Shown here: positions 33,164 through 42,990 of the stretch, piece by piece
Position numbering within the stretch: the first letter of the stretch is position 1
Layout: each line of letters begins with the position of its first letter
Assembly (NCBI GenBank): GCA_037178625.1
Contig: CM074140.1
Location: 682,001-746,000, forward strand
Length of the DNA: 64,000 nucleotides
DNA from: Skeletonema tropicum
Lineage: Eukaryota; Bacillariophyta; Thalassiosirophyceae; Thalassiosirales; Thalassiosiraceae
Direction: 5' to 3'
Notes under the pieces: generated by a model
The model's input: only the letters and a program-made list of their open reading frames with translations
What the model was told of the DNA's origin: nothing
The model's database searches: none
Translations under genes and position numbers: made by a program

Positions 33164-33355
33164 TAGGGGGGAGCAAGCCCTGTGTTTTTTGGGGAGTCAC
33201 GAGTGGTGCGCGCCAAGAATTTTCTCAAAATTTTTTGACCATGGCCAAAATTGGCCATCGCCTGATCGGAGTAAGAAATAGGACCCTTTGGCAGCTTATT
33301 CTCTGTTATTATTTGTTTTCATACTTTGAAACTGTTGGGGCGCATAGACGGGGGT

Positions 33356-35745
33356 ATGGTCTATGCGCCCCAAGAGTTTGGTGGGCTCAAGTGCTCACCC
33401 TGTGGAGCTTTTGTTGCCAAACCAGCCAATTTTGTCGACAAAACTCCGATCTACAAAAGACTCAACGCATCGGAGAGCTCTCCGATGCAGCAAAGAGCTG
33501 ACGATGCAGCAAAAGCAATGATGGAAGAGAGTAATGATGATACCACGATGGCGGCCGGTGCCGAGGCAGTGCCAAAGCAAAAGAGGAGAAGGACGAAGAG
33601 CGGTATTAGCCGCAAGCCAAAGGGTGGCAAGCAGAAGAAATCCAACGCACCGCATGCCCCGAACGTCCCTCGGAACCCATCACAGCCAACACAGGCGCCG
33701 ACGTCAGATAATAATACGGCAGATCCAAGAATATTCAATCTGAAGAGGGCAACGCAAAGGCGAGATAAGCAAATAGAAGTATTGTCTGCTGATAACCAAC
33801 AACTGAAAAGGAAAGTCGAGACTACCGCAAGAGAAATTCAATCGGTTGAACGTGAGACTGCAATGAAAGTGAACGCCATTGAGAAGGGGGCAGAGAAAGT
33901 GCACGAGAGGGCTGAAAAGAAGATGAAGCGTGCAGCAGAGGTGACGACTACAGCTAATGTCAAAATGGCCGCCGCAGCAAAAGCAGCTACTGACGCAAAA
34001 GAGATGAAGAAGGAGGCTTCAAAAGAGAAGACTATCGCAACAAAGGAGAGGAAGCAAATCAATAACAATAAATTAGCAGTTGCAAACAAGTCAAACAAAC
34101 AGTTAGCAGCAAAAGATGAGTTGATAGCGGCAAAAGATGAGATGATACGTGAACTGAAGGAGAAATTGAGGGCATCACAGAAGGCTGTCAAGGAAGCAGA
34201 GGCGAGGGAAGCAAAGGAAATAGCAGCGCGGAAAGAAGTGGAGAATTCACTTCAGGATATGGAAGCAAAGTTGGCGAGGATGGAGGCAATGTTGCAGGAA
34301 CAACTTGCAGCAGGACGAATAGTTATCAAGAAAGAATCTATGAAGGGAACAGGATTTAAGAGATGGTCGGAAAAGATTGTCCAACTCATCATGGAGTATT
34401 TGGTATGTGTTGTTCAAAATGTTTATTATTATTATGTACTTGATTCAACTAATCAAAACACTGCTGCATTATTATTATTACACAATAGGTTGCCGGAGGC
34501 TCTCCAACAGCGTTTAGCAAGATACTGCTGGCATTCCTTAAAATAATGCAACCTGAATCTACCGTTGAAGAACTGCCAAGCATTTGGTTCATCCGTCGAA
34601 TGAGAACAGTTCTCGCCATTGTTTGCCAGCTAATGTCGGCGTACCGTGCTGCCAAGGCGGAGCGGTGGGGTCAGCTCAATTGTGATGAAACAAAGCGCCA
34701 TCAAACAGAATACCTCAATCTGATTTTGAGTTGTGTAGAAGAGTCATGTGAGGGGATGCCAGCTGAGTACAAACCAATTTTAATGTCTGCGTGCATTCTT
34801 CCCGAAGACGGAACATCAGTGGCACAGCGTGATGCCATTGTATCTTTCCTTGATGAGATGAATACTTGGTTGGACGAATGGGCAACCCTTACAGAGGAGA
34901 AGTTTCCGGGGTTTACGCATGACATCATCAGAAATGGTCTTACACTCTCCAAGCTTGTTCAGGGCGGTCTTGTTACACAGGACACTTGCAATGGCGCAAG
35001 CAAGGGGTCCGACCTCATTGTAAATGAGATCAAACTTTCGGCCGCAGCTGCTGGTATTTCGGAAGATCAATGGCTCGTCATCAAGACACACTGCCATCAC
35101 CATCTTCGTAACATTTGGTGGAAGTGGATGGAGGACAGTCTCTCGAAGTACCTCCGCGACGCTTTGGAAGGATCACTAGAAGAAATTGATCCAAGGATGA
35201 GAATTAGCACCAAGATTTCTGATATTATTCGAGCAGTTGATAAAGCATTTAGTCTCCCAGCAAACTACCCAAAAGGAAATGGTAAAGAATTCCTGCATTG
35301 GCTGGAGAAGTACCATCCAGGAGCATTACTTGTTCCGACGCTACGGAGTGCGGGGTCTCGTCATGATCTGAATGTGGAAGGAGCAGGGGCGATCTACTAC
35401 AACCGCAATCTATACATCCAGTTCGAGCGGGAGTTGGACGGAGTTGGAGACAGATACGGTGAAATGCAACCTAGACTCCACCCTGCATTGGATGAAAGCT
35501 TGATTGATCGTCGCATTGAAATCTGTTTGACGCGTGGTGAGCAGCTAATGTGGCATAGTGGGAAGGTGGTTGGGATAAAGAGAAGAAAGAAAACTTTCGA
35601 AATGCTATACGATGAAGATGTTGTAGATGATGACGAACCTCGTTTGCAAGAAGTTAAGCTGCTGCCAAGCTTTTGGATCAAGGCTAAGCAAGGCGGATGG
35701 AGATTAGCTAAAGAGGAGGTGGAGATGGAGCGTGCGCAACCTTGA
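33356..35745 (+). CDS. transposase-like protein of the inserted element (coiled coil, RNase H-like core, Tudor-like end)
   Basis: Exon 1 is 33356-34402, an 86-bp GT-AG intron 34403-34488 follows in phase 0, and exon 2 is 34489-35745, giving 767 aa. After the splice the protein reads RWSEKIVQLIMEYLVAGG continuously. Residues 60-120 are basic. Residues 130-330 are a long Lys/Glu/Ala coiled coil. The core has ELPSIWFIRRMRTVL, CDETKRHQTEYLNLIL (candidate first Asp), DTCNGASKGSDLIVNE, HHHLRNIWWKWME, AVDKAFSLPANYPKGNGKEF and GALLVPTLRSAGSRHDLNVEGAGAIYYNR. The last 80 residues (WHSGKVVGIKRRKKTFEMLYDED to GGWRL) look like a Tudor/chromo-type barrel. I recall similar cores in stramenopile genomes without a named superfamily. 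The exact catalytic residues are inference. The start is the first ATG of the frame. Confidence 0.75.
34403..34488 (+). other. intron in the transposase-like gene
   Basis: TTG|GTATGTGT donor and CACAATAG|GTTGCC acceptor. Unspliced translation gives VQNVYYYYVLDSTNQ and then a frame that ends at 34546; splicing joins two parts of one conserved-looking domain. Confidence 0.85.
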
Positions 35746-36132
35746 GTACCAATGTTAAAGTAGGGGGGGAGTAATGTATTCGTAGTAGAAAGAAGTGTGT
35801 AACTCAAGTTCTACTAAGTGATAATTAATCCAGTAGTTCGATACACGTAGCTTGCAGAGCCTAAATGAGATTAAAAGAGGAGGTGGAGATGGAGTGCGCA
35901 ACCTTGAGTACCAATTCCTACATAGAATAAATTGCGGGAGCGAAATTTGGCGCCATCCATCACTTTCAATTCATGACTCAATGGCCAAAAATGTGCTCCT
36001 ATGTAGTGCCAAAATGGGTATGAAGAAATGGAACAAATAGCACGAAACTTTGGATATATCTACATTGGATATATATGAATTCATGTATGCAATAGTATTT
36101 GGTATAAAACCTATTTGAAAATTCATCATTCT
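35746..36132. other. 3' non-coding part of the transposon
   Basis: About 390 bp between the stop codon and the right TIR. The motif aggaggtggagatggag ... gcgcaaccttgagtaccaat at the gene end (35714-35752) is repeated at 35877-35912, a local duplication of the last coding bases. No further gene. Confidence 0.5.
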
Positions 36133-36149
36133 GGGCTTGCTCCCCCCTA

Positions 36150-36373
36150 ATCTTGTCTGCAGCGGCCTTCTTTGCCTTCTGAGCTGCCCTCTCCTCTGCG
36201 CTCATCGAGGCATGCTTGCGTTGACGGTAAAGCTTTACTCTAGCGGCGGCCTTAGCCCTTTGAGCTGCCCTCTCCTCTGGGCTGATAGAGGCATTCTTGC
36301 GTTGCCGTACAAGCTCTGCAGTATGACCGGCTCCATTAGTCTCCTCTGGATAGCTTGTCGACATCAGGTACAT
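36150..36373 (-). pseudogene. disconnected 5' end of the Helitron-like gene
   Basis: The minus frame from 36373 reads MYLMSTSYPEETNGAGHTAELVRQRKNAS and two units of the 27-residue repeat (ISPEERAAQRAKAA; MSAEERAAQKAKKAAADKI), then runs into the transposon. Without the element the frame continues from AAADKI into YRQRKNAS on the other side. This is therefore the original N-terminus, or close to it, of the gene at 26599-32931. Confidence 0.8.
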
Positions 36374-36522
36374 ACACCAAGATTATCTTGACACACAAAG
36401 TTGACTCTCGGGTGAATTATTATTCCCTCAATGAAGAAATAGTACCCTCTAATACTTATTGAGTTCTCTATTGTATTTTTTTTTAAATTATGAAGTTGTC
36501 CAACGTAATAATTTTAGGTTTT

Positions 36523-36729
36523 CGATGGAATAGGGTGGACTATTCCTGATGGAATAGGCCATCCTATTCCTATGTTCGATGGAATAGGGTGGACTATTCC
36601 TGATGGAATAGGCCATCCTATTCCTATGTAATTGAAAGTCGTGAAATGAGAGAATAGGCCATCCTATTCCTATGTTCGATGGAATAGGGTGGACTATTCC
36701 TGATGGAATAGGCCATCCTATTCCTATGT
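36523..36729. repeat. short tandem repeat of palindromic ~54-bp units
   Basis: Units starting gatggaatagggtggactat at about 36524, 36578 and 36678. Each contains two inverted half-site pairs, GGAATAGGccatCCTATTCC and GGAATAGggtggaCTATTCC. Confidence 0.85.
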
Positions 36730-36890
36730 AATTGAAAGTCGTGAAATGAGATTTTGCAAATACCGGTCAACATCTCTTGCGTGGGAATGAGACAGCCTAC
36801 TTATTCCTAAAGTGAAAGTCGTGAAATGAGAAAAGTCGTGAAATGAGATTTTGCAAATACCGGTCAACATCTCTTGCGTGGGATGGACGG
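36727..36890. repeat. two copies of a ~57-bp sequence
   Basis: The sequence gtcgtgaaatgagattttgc, continuing through aaataccggtcaacatctcttgcgtgggat, occurs at about 36738 and again at about 36834, with a partial copy of its start (gtcgtgaaatgag) between. Confidence 0.75.
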
Positions 36891-37076
36891 GTCTGCCCAC
36901 GCGTACAATTAACACGAGTTACTTATCTATGTTGGAGCTCCTCAGATTTCCGGAATAAGCCTACGCTCGACTCAGTCGAAGCTTGGATAGTGGATTTGAT
37001 GAAAAGGAGAGCAATAATTTTTAGTTTACTTCATAATAATTTTTTCTGATCCATTCTCGAACACAAGAAAGTAACA

Positions 37077-37147
37077 TCTCCCATAGTGTAGTGGTTAGCA
37101 CTGTTGACTTTGAATCAACCAGCCGGCGTTCGAATCGCCGTGGGAGA
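37077..37147 (+). tRNA. trnQ-TTG: tRNA-Gln (anticodon TTG)
   Basis: 71 nt with a 7-bp acceptor stem (TCTCCCA/TGGGAGA), a 4-bp D stem (GTGT/GCAC), an anticodon stem GTTGA/TCAAC around the loop CTTTGAA (anticodon TTG, Gln), and a T stem CGGCG/CGCCG with loop TTCGAAT. It has no intron and CCA is not encoded. Confidence 0.95.
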
Positions 37148-37261
37148 ATCTTTTTCGCTTTCCAACTCGTCAGTACACATACACATGAAAAGACGTGCAG
37201 TGCATCATTTTGCACGAGGCAGGGCAGCACGCAGGGCCCATGACAAAAACTAAAGATTTTC

Positions 37262-37560
37262 GAAATTGTAACGATGCGTAGAAGGTATCTAAGCCCTCGT
37301 GGGTCACCTCAAGTAGTACCCTATCCTTTTTGTGTAACGAGTCTTGCTTTGATTAAGAGTTCACAAGTTCAGCAAGGTCAAAACGAGACCTGAGACAATC
37401 TTCCTAATTGTAATGATGTGTAGGAACTCTATCTAAGCCCTTGTGGGTCACCTCAAGTCAAGTACCTAGTACCCTATTTTGTGGTGGCACAATAACGAGT
37501 CTTGATACGTAGAGACAAGTCCAATAAAGGTCAAAGCGAGATCTGAGACAGGCTTCTCTT
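37262..37560. repeat. tandem duplication of a ~140-bp sequence
   Basis: aattgtaacgatgcgtag ... taagccctcgtgggtcacctcaagta ... aacgagtcttg ... gagacctgagaca (from 37263) is repeated with changes from about 37408 (aattgtaatgatgtgtag ...). No coding potential. Confidence 0.7.
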
Positions 37561-37699
37561 TTTCAAGAAACGTCTTTGTACGATAGCAACACAGAGCTGC
37601 TATCCCTGCGTTGTTTTGCACCTTATTTGCATAGAATATACCGGAGAAGCTTCTGCGAAGAACATGGACTGAGTGCTGGTACAAATCTACGGAGGAAAT

Positions 37700-38184
37700 A
37701 GCAAATGATGGAAACGCTAGAAGTATACAGGGAACCTCCGCGAACTATACCCACCTACTCGCGGCTTATACCCACCCTCCAAATCACAGCCTAGCCATAA
37801 TATTTATACCCACCTCCTCCGGTTACAACTAGTAGGTAAGTTACGCAGCATGACTTTTTCTTGTGATGCTCTGGTATCGATTCAGTTACGCAGCATGACT
37901 TTTTCTTGTGATGCTATATATGGTATCGATTCAACGGATGCTTTCGCGATTTTAAACAAGATCCAACGACTGCACAATTCGATCCAGCACTGCATCAACA
38001 CACAACATCATGATGTCGTGGATTGTGGAGGGGTGGCGGGGTCTCTTGGGTGAAAGCTCAAGTTATCCACCTCTCTCTCTCTAGAGAGCAGTACATAGAG
38101 TTTGGTCACGAGGTGTGAGTACTCACGTGAGTCACGTGATCAGTGAAGTCCACTCACGCGACCCTTCATCACGTGAAGCGCCCA
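37700..38184. repeat. gene-free stretch with small direct repeats
   Basis: ttacgcagcatgactttttc plus ttgtgatgct and ggtatcgattca occur twice (about 37840 and 37885). The phrase tatacccacc occurs three times at 37740-37820. No gene seen. The next base block (38185 on) is the start of the duplicated region. Confidence 0.6.
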
Positions 38185-38266
38185 TAACCTCCATTGAAAT
38201 TGACTTGCGCAGGTACATAAAGAATAAGAACTTCACTCGGTGGGTCAAGATTTCAGATAAGTAAAC

Positions 38267-38533
38267 ATGATGCAAATCGGCCTCTTGCTCGCCTCAGATG
38301 GCTTCCATGGTGGCTGGAGTGTGAATGTGCACAGGTTTCCAACAGTTGCCAACCTGGCTCGAGCTTTCCTTGCCATACCTGCCACCTCCGCACCATCAGA
38401 GAGAGTCTGGAGCTGTGCATCTCAAGTACTATCCATCAGGAGGGCCAGAATGGACCATAACTTGCTGCTATGGGTGGTGACGCTAGAAGCGCGCCTAAGT
38501 AAAACCTTAAAATGGCTACTTTTTTGGAAATAG
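38267..38533 (+). pseudogene. hAT transposase C-terminal (dimerisation) fragment
   Basis: An 88-codon frame whose middle, FPTVANLARAFLAIPATSAPSERVWSCASQVLSIRRARM, fits the hAT family dimerisation region (LA..FL.IP..SA.SER.FS.....S..R..L). The rest of a transposase is absent on both sides, so it is a remnant. Confidence 0.75.
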
Positions 38534-38701
38534 ATAGAGTAAGCGAATAGTAACTCTACGATGAGACCAAGGCTACCAATGGAAAGCTTATCTCCTCTAG
38601 TTTATGATTCATGTGTTGCTTGTGCGATTTGATCGACTATGAGACGAGTTGAAATCGTCCAAAGTTTAACGCTTGTCTGACTTTGGAACGGCTCTCTCAC
38701 A

Positions 38702-38800
38702 CTCTGGGGGGTCGAATGCTGTCGTGAAGGCATGCATTCGATTCGTCAGGTGTTCAGGATTCCAGTGCTTGCCTTCACGACAGCATTCGACCCCCCAGAG
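38702..38800. repeat. perfect 31-bp inverted repeat (hairpin)
   Basis: 38702-38732 (ctctggggggtcgaatgctg...) pairs exactly with 38770-38800, with a 37-nt loop. It lies in gene-free DNA; an identical copy is at 62250-62348. Confidence 0.93.
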
Positions 38801-39389
38801 CCATAGAATCGACAACTCCATGAGACATCATTTCAATCCATTTTCAATTTTTTTTCGTTCGTTTTACTACTTAGCGATTTGCTAGCATTTTTTGAACCGC
38901 AGAGACGATCCGACCTCTGACCGTCAAGCTGTTCATTCTCGGCAACTAAGTGGTCGATTCAACCCATTCCACTTGCAGAGCTCTTCTAGAAGACCTATTG
39001 GAGCGAGCCGATGGCTGTGCTAGGTTAGAGTAACTCTTTTCGTTGCGTAATACTCCGTCTAAACTGGGCAATGCAATAGAGAGGTCGCTTTTCACACGTC
39101 GGCGATGCATTTGGTTCATATTTGCTACCAACAGCAATATATTCATCCATAAAACCGTGCCGTGTCGATTTATTAGGTAGGTGCTATAGATAGACTGAGT
39201 TGAATCATAGCAAAGCGTGCCAGATTCCGATTGTGTCATTCCTACAAGTTAAGCAAGCCATCGTCACTCTGGAGATTCCACCTACTAAATGCAAGAATCT
39301 ACTCTCGCTTTAGCATTAGCAGTATTGTGAAGCGTGAAACATACGTCGTAAGAGGCAACTTGAAATCAAGTAGCCCATGCGGAAGGAAT

Positions 39390-39778
39390 TGCAGCAAGGA
39401 AGGGCGTCTACCACTTACAGTCAGACCTCATTGGAAGATCAAATCGAAGAAGCTGCAACTCTAAAGACAGTCAATTATTTGGCGTGGAAGTCAAGAGATA
39501 CAATTGAGCTTACAAAGTGACTTGGGAAAGTCTTGAAGGAGAGGCATTGGGAAGATGTCCCAGTGAATCGTTTCTTTGAAGAACTCGAAAAGGTCTTTCC
39601 TCGCTTTTACAACCTTGCAGTGAGCCATAAGACCCTGTGTTTTGTGATGCAGAGAGCAACTCCAACTTGCACTGAATCGAATAATCTCGGTAAATTCATT
39701 AAGACTGTTCGAGATTTGCAGATAGAAAGGCTCCAAACACCCTCAGCACCAAGCGTCGGCGTCGGGCAGGCGAGTTGA
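39390..39778 (+). pseudogene. degenerate coding frame with in-frame stop
   Basis: The frame reads STTYSQTSLEDQIEEAATLK ... LAWKSRDTIELTK, a TGA at about 39518, then LGKVLKERHWEDVPVNRFFEELEKV ... RFYNLAVSHKTLCFVMQ. It looks protein-like on both sides of the stop. I do not recognise the family; a transposon relic is likely given the nearby hAT fragment (inference). The outer edge of the large inverted repeat (39409) falls inside it. Confidence 0.35.
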
Positions 39779-39779
39779 A

Positions 39780-41243
39780 GAAGGCGAAAGCAACCAAGCT
39801 GGATATTTGGGCCGAGTTTGCCAAAGTTCAAGACTCTAAATCAGACCACGATACAAAACTGGCCCACCCAATCCTCATATAACACCAGCGGATGTATTCA
39901 CTGCACTAGAACGTTCATAATGTTGTGATATCGACCACGATGGGTAAGGTATGCCGAAAGATGGCAATTTTCCACGCCCCATTTCAAATTGCATTACGAC
40001 GAAGTAGACCTATTTCGAACCAAAAAATGACTGTAGACATTGAATACATAGACAACAAGCTGCACATGGAGCCTCGTTCGGCCTCCAATGAGGTCCGTAA
40101 CATGGTGCACGGTGCGGTCGAACATGGTAGTTTTGGTGATGTTTTGTTCTGTGTGATTTTGAGGCCGGATGGCGAAGCGCGCCAAATCACTTCACCGATT
40201 TTCGGCCCCTTGGAGGAGCCGACAATGACGCCCTTAAGACCATCAACATCGCCGATGAAGACGAATCCAACGATACGAATGGCACGAAATGACCTCAATG
40301 GACCAATCTTCGCGAGATCGGGCTGTGATTTGACGATTTGATCACTACAGAGACCATAATAAGCGCAAAAGGGGCATTTAACTAGTGGGTCACTAACAAA
40401 CTGAATATCTTGATAACTACATAACTATTGGAGCAAAAACGGCTCCATTTGCAGTTCTTTGGTCCTAGGGGTATACTGAAGCTGTCTGAGAAGTATCAAG
40501 GCGATTTTCCAAAATTCGTTTTGTTAGTAGATTTAACTAGCGTCACCACCCATAGCTGCACGAATCATGTACACTCGTGAAAATAACCGCCTTCTCCACA
40601 TGTACTATGAACAGTTGACTGGATTGTCGCTAGAGGATGCCTACCTTCCTCCATTGAAGGATGACAACATGGATATTGGCCAACGTGACCACATGTTGAT
40701 CTTTTGAGTGCATTGAATTGAATGAATGGGGTAGTAGTGAGAGTTGCGGGGTGCTTCTTGATCATGCAGAGCATTGTAAAAGGTATATCAAACGCTAAAT
40801 GGCCTATTTAACTGATAACAAAGAAATTTTCATTTTTTGGTTCCATTTGCACCCGCGTGATAGATTCCATCCACCCGAGCTGAAAAATTTCCTTGTACCA
40901 ACTTTTTGCCCGTGATAAGTAAGATAGATAGATACATAATCTATTAAAAGCCCCTCCAGGTTTAAATTCTTCTTTCTCTACTGACACAGGTGTCTAGGGA
41001 GTAGTGAATAAAATAATCTATCTATCTATTTTAGTCACTACTCTTCTAGACAGATAGTCTAGAAAGAAGTAATAAGTACTTAGGAGTACCTATCTACCGA
41101 AGTTCTCCAGTCCCAATTAGTGTGTAACTAACACATTAACGAACGGCACCCTTCCACACTCATCTCTCCCTTTCACCTCCTTGGAACATTGATACGTAGT
41201 TTACCGTATATAGCACAGAAATAACCCAAAGCCCCACACAGCA
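39780..41243. other. gene-poor stretch of the left arm
   Basis: An open frame at 39925-40341 exists on both strands in all three copies, with no recognised product. 40948-41060 holds a dispersed repeat (ctactgacacaggtgtctagggagtag, resembling 20720-20760) and tatc-rich simple sequence. No supported gene. Confidence 0.4.
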
Positions 41244-41606
41244 AAGAAGTTCTTCGAACTATACGATACCTCGAAAGAAAGAAACAAAAAAGTTCTGTGT
41301 TCTGAGAGCTTATTTACAATACCCTTTACCCTTGTTCTGAGAGATATCTTCTTCTCAAATCAATCACACGACCTTGCTATACCCTAGGCTAAAGCAGTCT
41401 TCAGTCAGTCAAGGAGAGTCTTGTCGGCCTCCACGAATGAGCTATTGAGAACACTCCGAGAGAAAGAACAATTTGTCTTCAAACACAACTTATTACATCC
41501 TTTATCAACTCGGAAAGAAGATCAAGTAAGATGCTTAGATTGGCTCCTACGCAGAAAGAATGTAACTTGCTACGTGATGGAATTCAACTAGCATCCATTC
41601 AGCAAT
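41244..41606. repeat. direct repeat flanking the silaffin-like gene, upstream copy
   Basis: About 363 bp matching 43596-43936 with scattered indels. Shared blocks include gtcaaggagagtcttgtcgg, gagaaagaacaatttgtct, tcctttatcaactcggaaag and ggaattcaactagcatccat. Both copies end at the same point, attcagcaat. Confidence 0.88.
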
Positions 41607-41806
41607 AGTCTTGTCCAAGATAAACATCAGCAACAAAATGAGAAAATTTCAATTACTTCTTCGAATGGATCAATGTTGACGTGTTAAGGAAGTCGATATC
41701 TTTGTTCTTTTTGCAATATGACGATAAAGCCGTGCAATCATAATTTTTCCACTTGCGTATCGAGCAAGTAGAGTAGCTTTATTGGAACTCTATATACAGT
41801 GACAAG

Positions 41807-42990
41807 ATGAAGCTCCTTCACATCCTTTTGATTAGTGTTATCGCTTTTGCGGCTCGTAAGTTCCATGCTGTTATCCTCGTTTCAAATTAGCTGTGTCGCG
41901 ATATCAGACTTTTATGAACCATTTTTCTCTCACTTGTCTTCTCATTCAACATTAATTCGTAGAATCTTCTGCATACTATCCAACTCCTTCCGGCAAGAGC
42001 AGCAAGAGCGAAGCCTCTTATCCTTCCGCTAAGAGTTCCAAGTCGAGGCGCAGAGAACTTAGCTCCAGCAAGAGCAGCAAGAGCGAAGCCTCTTATCCTT
42101 CCGCTAAGAGTTCCAAGTCGAGGCGCAGAGAACTTAGCTCCAGCAAGAGCAGCAAGAGCGAAGCCTCTTATCCTTCCGCTAAGAGTTCCAAGTCGAGGCG
42201 CAGAGAACTTAGCTCCGGCAAGAGCAGCAAGAGCGAAGCCTCTTATCCTTCCGCTAAGAGTTCCAAGTCGAGGCGCAGAGAACTTAGCTCCAGCAAGAGC
42301 AGCAAGAGCGAAGCCTCTTATCCTTCCGCTAAGAGTTCCAAGTCGAGGCGCAGAGAACTTAGCTCCAGCAAGAGCAGCAAGAGCGAAGCCTCTTATCCTT
42401 CCGCTAAGAGTTCCAAGTCGAGGCGCAGAGAACTTAGCTCCAGCAAGAGCAGCAAGAGCGAAGCCTCTTATCCTTCCGCTAAGAGTTCCAAGTCGAGGCG
42501 CAGAGAACTTAGCTCCAGCAAGAGCAGCAAGAGCGAAGCCTCTTATCCTTCCGCTAAGAGTTCCAAGTCGAGGCGCAGAGAACTTAGCTCCGGCAAGAGC
42601 AGCAAGAGCGAAGCCTCTTATCCTTCCGCTAAGAGTTCCAAGTCGAGGCGCAGAGAACTTAGCTCCAGCAAGAGCAGCAAGAGCGAAGCCTCTTATCCTT
42701 CCGCTAAGAGTTCCAAGTCGAGGCGCAGAGAACTTAGCTCCAGCAAGAGCAGCAAGAGCGAAGCCTCTTATCCTTCCGCTAAGAGTTCCAAGTCGAGGCG
42801 CAGAGAACTTAGCTCCAGCAAGAGCAGCAAGAGCGAAGCTTCTCCTGTTTCCGCCAAGAGTTCCAAGTCGAGGCGCAGAGAACTTAGCTCCAGCAAGAGC
42901 AGCAAGAGCGAAGCTTCTCCTGTTTCCGCCAAGAGTTCCAAATCAACCACTGTTGTCAGCGTCAGCAAGTCTTCTAAATCTGCGGTGTAA
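41807..42990 (+). CDS. silaffin-like repeat protein (secreted, two exons)
   Basis: Exon 1 (41807-41855) encodes MKLLHILLISVIAFAA, a textbook signal peptide. A 107-bp intron (GTAAGT at 41856, TTCGTAG ending at 41962) splits a Gln codon. Exon 2 (41963-42990) starts SSAYYPTPSGKSSKSEAS and ends in SKSSKSAV, giving 358 aa. It carries twelve 25-residue repeats (consensus KSSKSEASYPSAKSSKSRRR plus ELSSS), one Tyr each in most, with paired KxxK lysines. Diatom silaffins such as Cylindrotheca fusiformis Sil1p have Ser/Lys repeats closing with KRRIL-type processing sites; their lysines carry polyamines and their serines phosphate, and they form silica in the silica deposition vesicle. The RRREL ends match an RxL processing motif. 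The silica role is inference from composition and architecture. The last two units read SPVS in place of SYPS. Confidence 0.8.
42001..42950 (+). repeat. 75-bp tandem repeat encoding the silaffin-like units
   Basis: gagaacttagctcc recurs every 75 bp from 42054 to 42879 (twelve times). Units are nearly identical at the DNA level, differing mainly at ctccagc/ctccggc and in the last two units (gcttctcctgtttccgcc). The near-identity at silent sites points to recent unit homogenisation. Confidence 0.97.

Larger units (their letters stand above)
33164..36149 (+). mobile_element. DNA transposon, 2,986 bp, 17-bp TIRs, 7-bp target duplication
   Basis: The left terminus is TAGGGGGGAGCAAGCCC (33164-33180) and its exact complement lies at 36133-36149. 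ATCTTGT flanks the element directly at 33157-33163 and 36150-36156. Removing the element and one ATCTTGT restores a 28-bp segment of exactly the length found in the other 81-bp coding repeats and rejoins their reading frame. It encodes one spliced gene. The TAGGG start and a target duplication of 7 (8 with one mismatch) are hAT-like, but the protein is not a typical hAT transposase. Confidence 0.93.
38185..40452. repeat. direct repeat, copy 1
   Basis: Matches 61706-64000 in the same orientation. The offset is 23,521 at the start and 23,548 after a roughly 27-bp length difference near 38340. The copy boundary in the window is set only by the window end. It contains an hAT fragment, a hairpin and degenerate open frames. 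Confidence 0.95.

Noticed and set aside
32643..33281. Plus-strand frame with SLSSFLPSELPSPLRSSTQS-like repeats
   Set aside because: Antisense of the 81-bp Lys/Arg/Glu coding repeats of the Helitron-like gene.
33164..36149. Classification of the inserted element as a standard hAT transposon
   Set aside because: TIR start and target length are hAT-like, but the protein lacks the hAT dimerisation block and has a different core; left unclassified.
39925..40341. 138-codon frame, also open on the opposite strand
   Set aside because: Open on both strands, no recognised domain, no start context, and located among transposon relics; its persistence in three copies is explained by the duplication.
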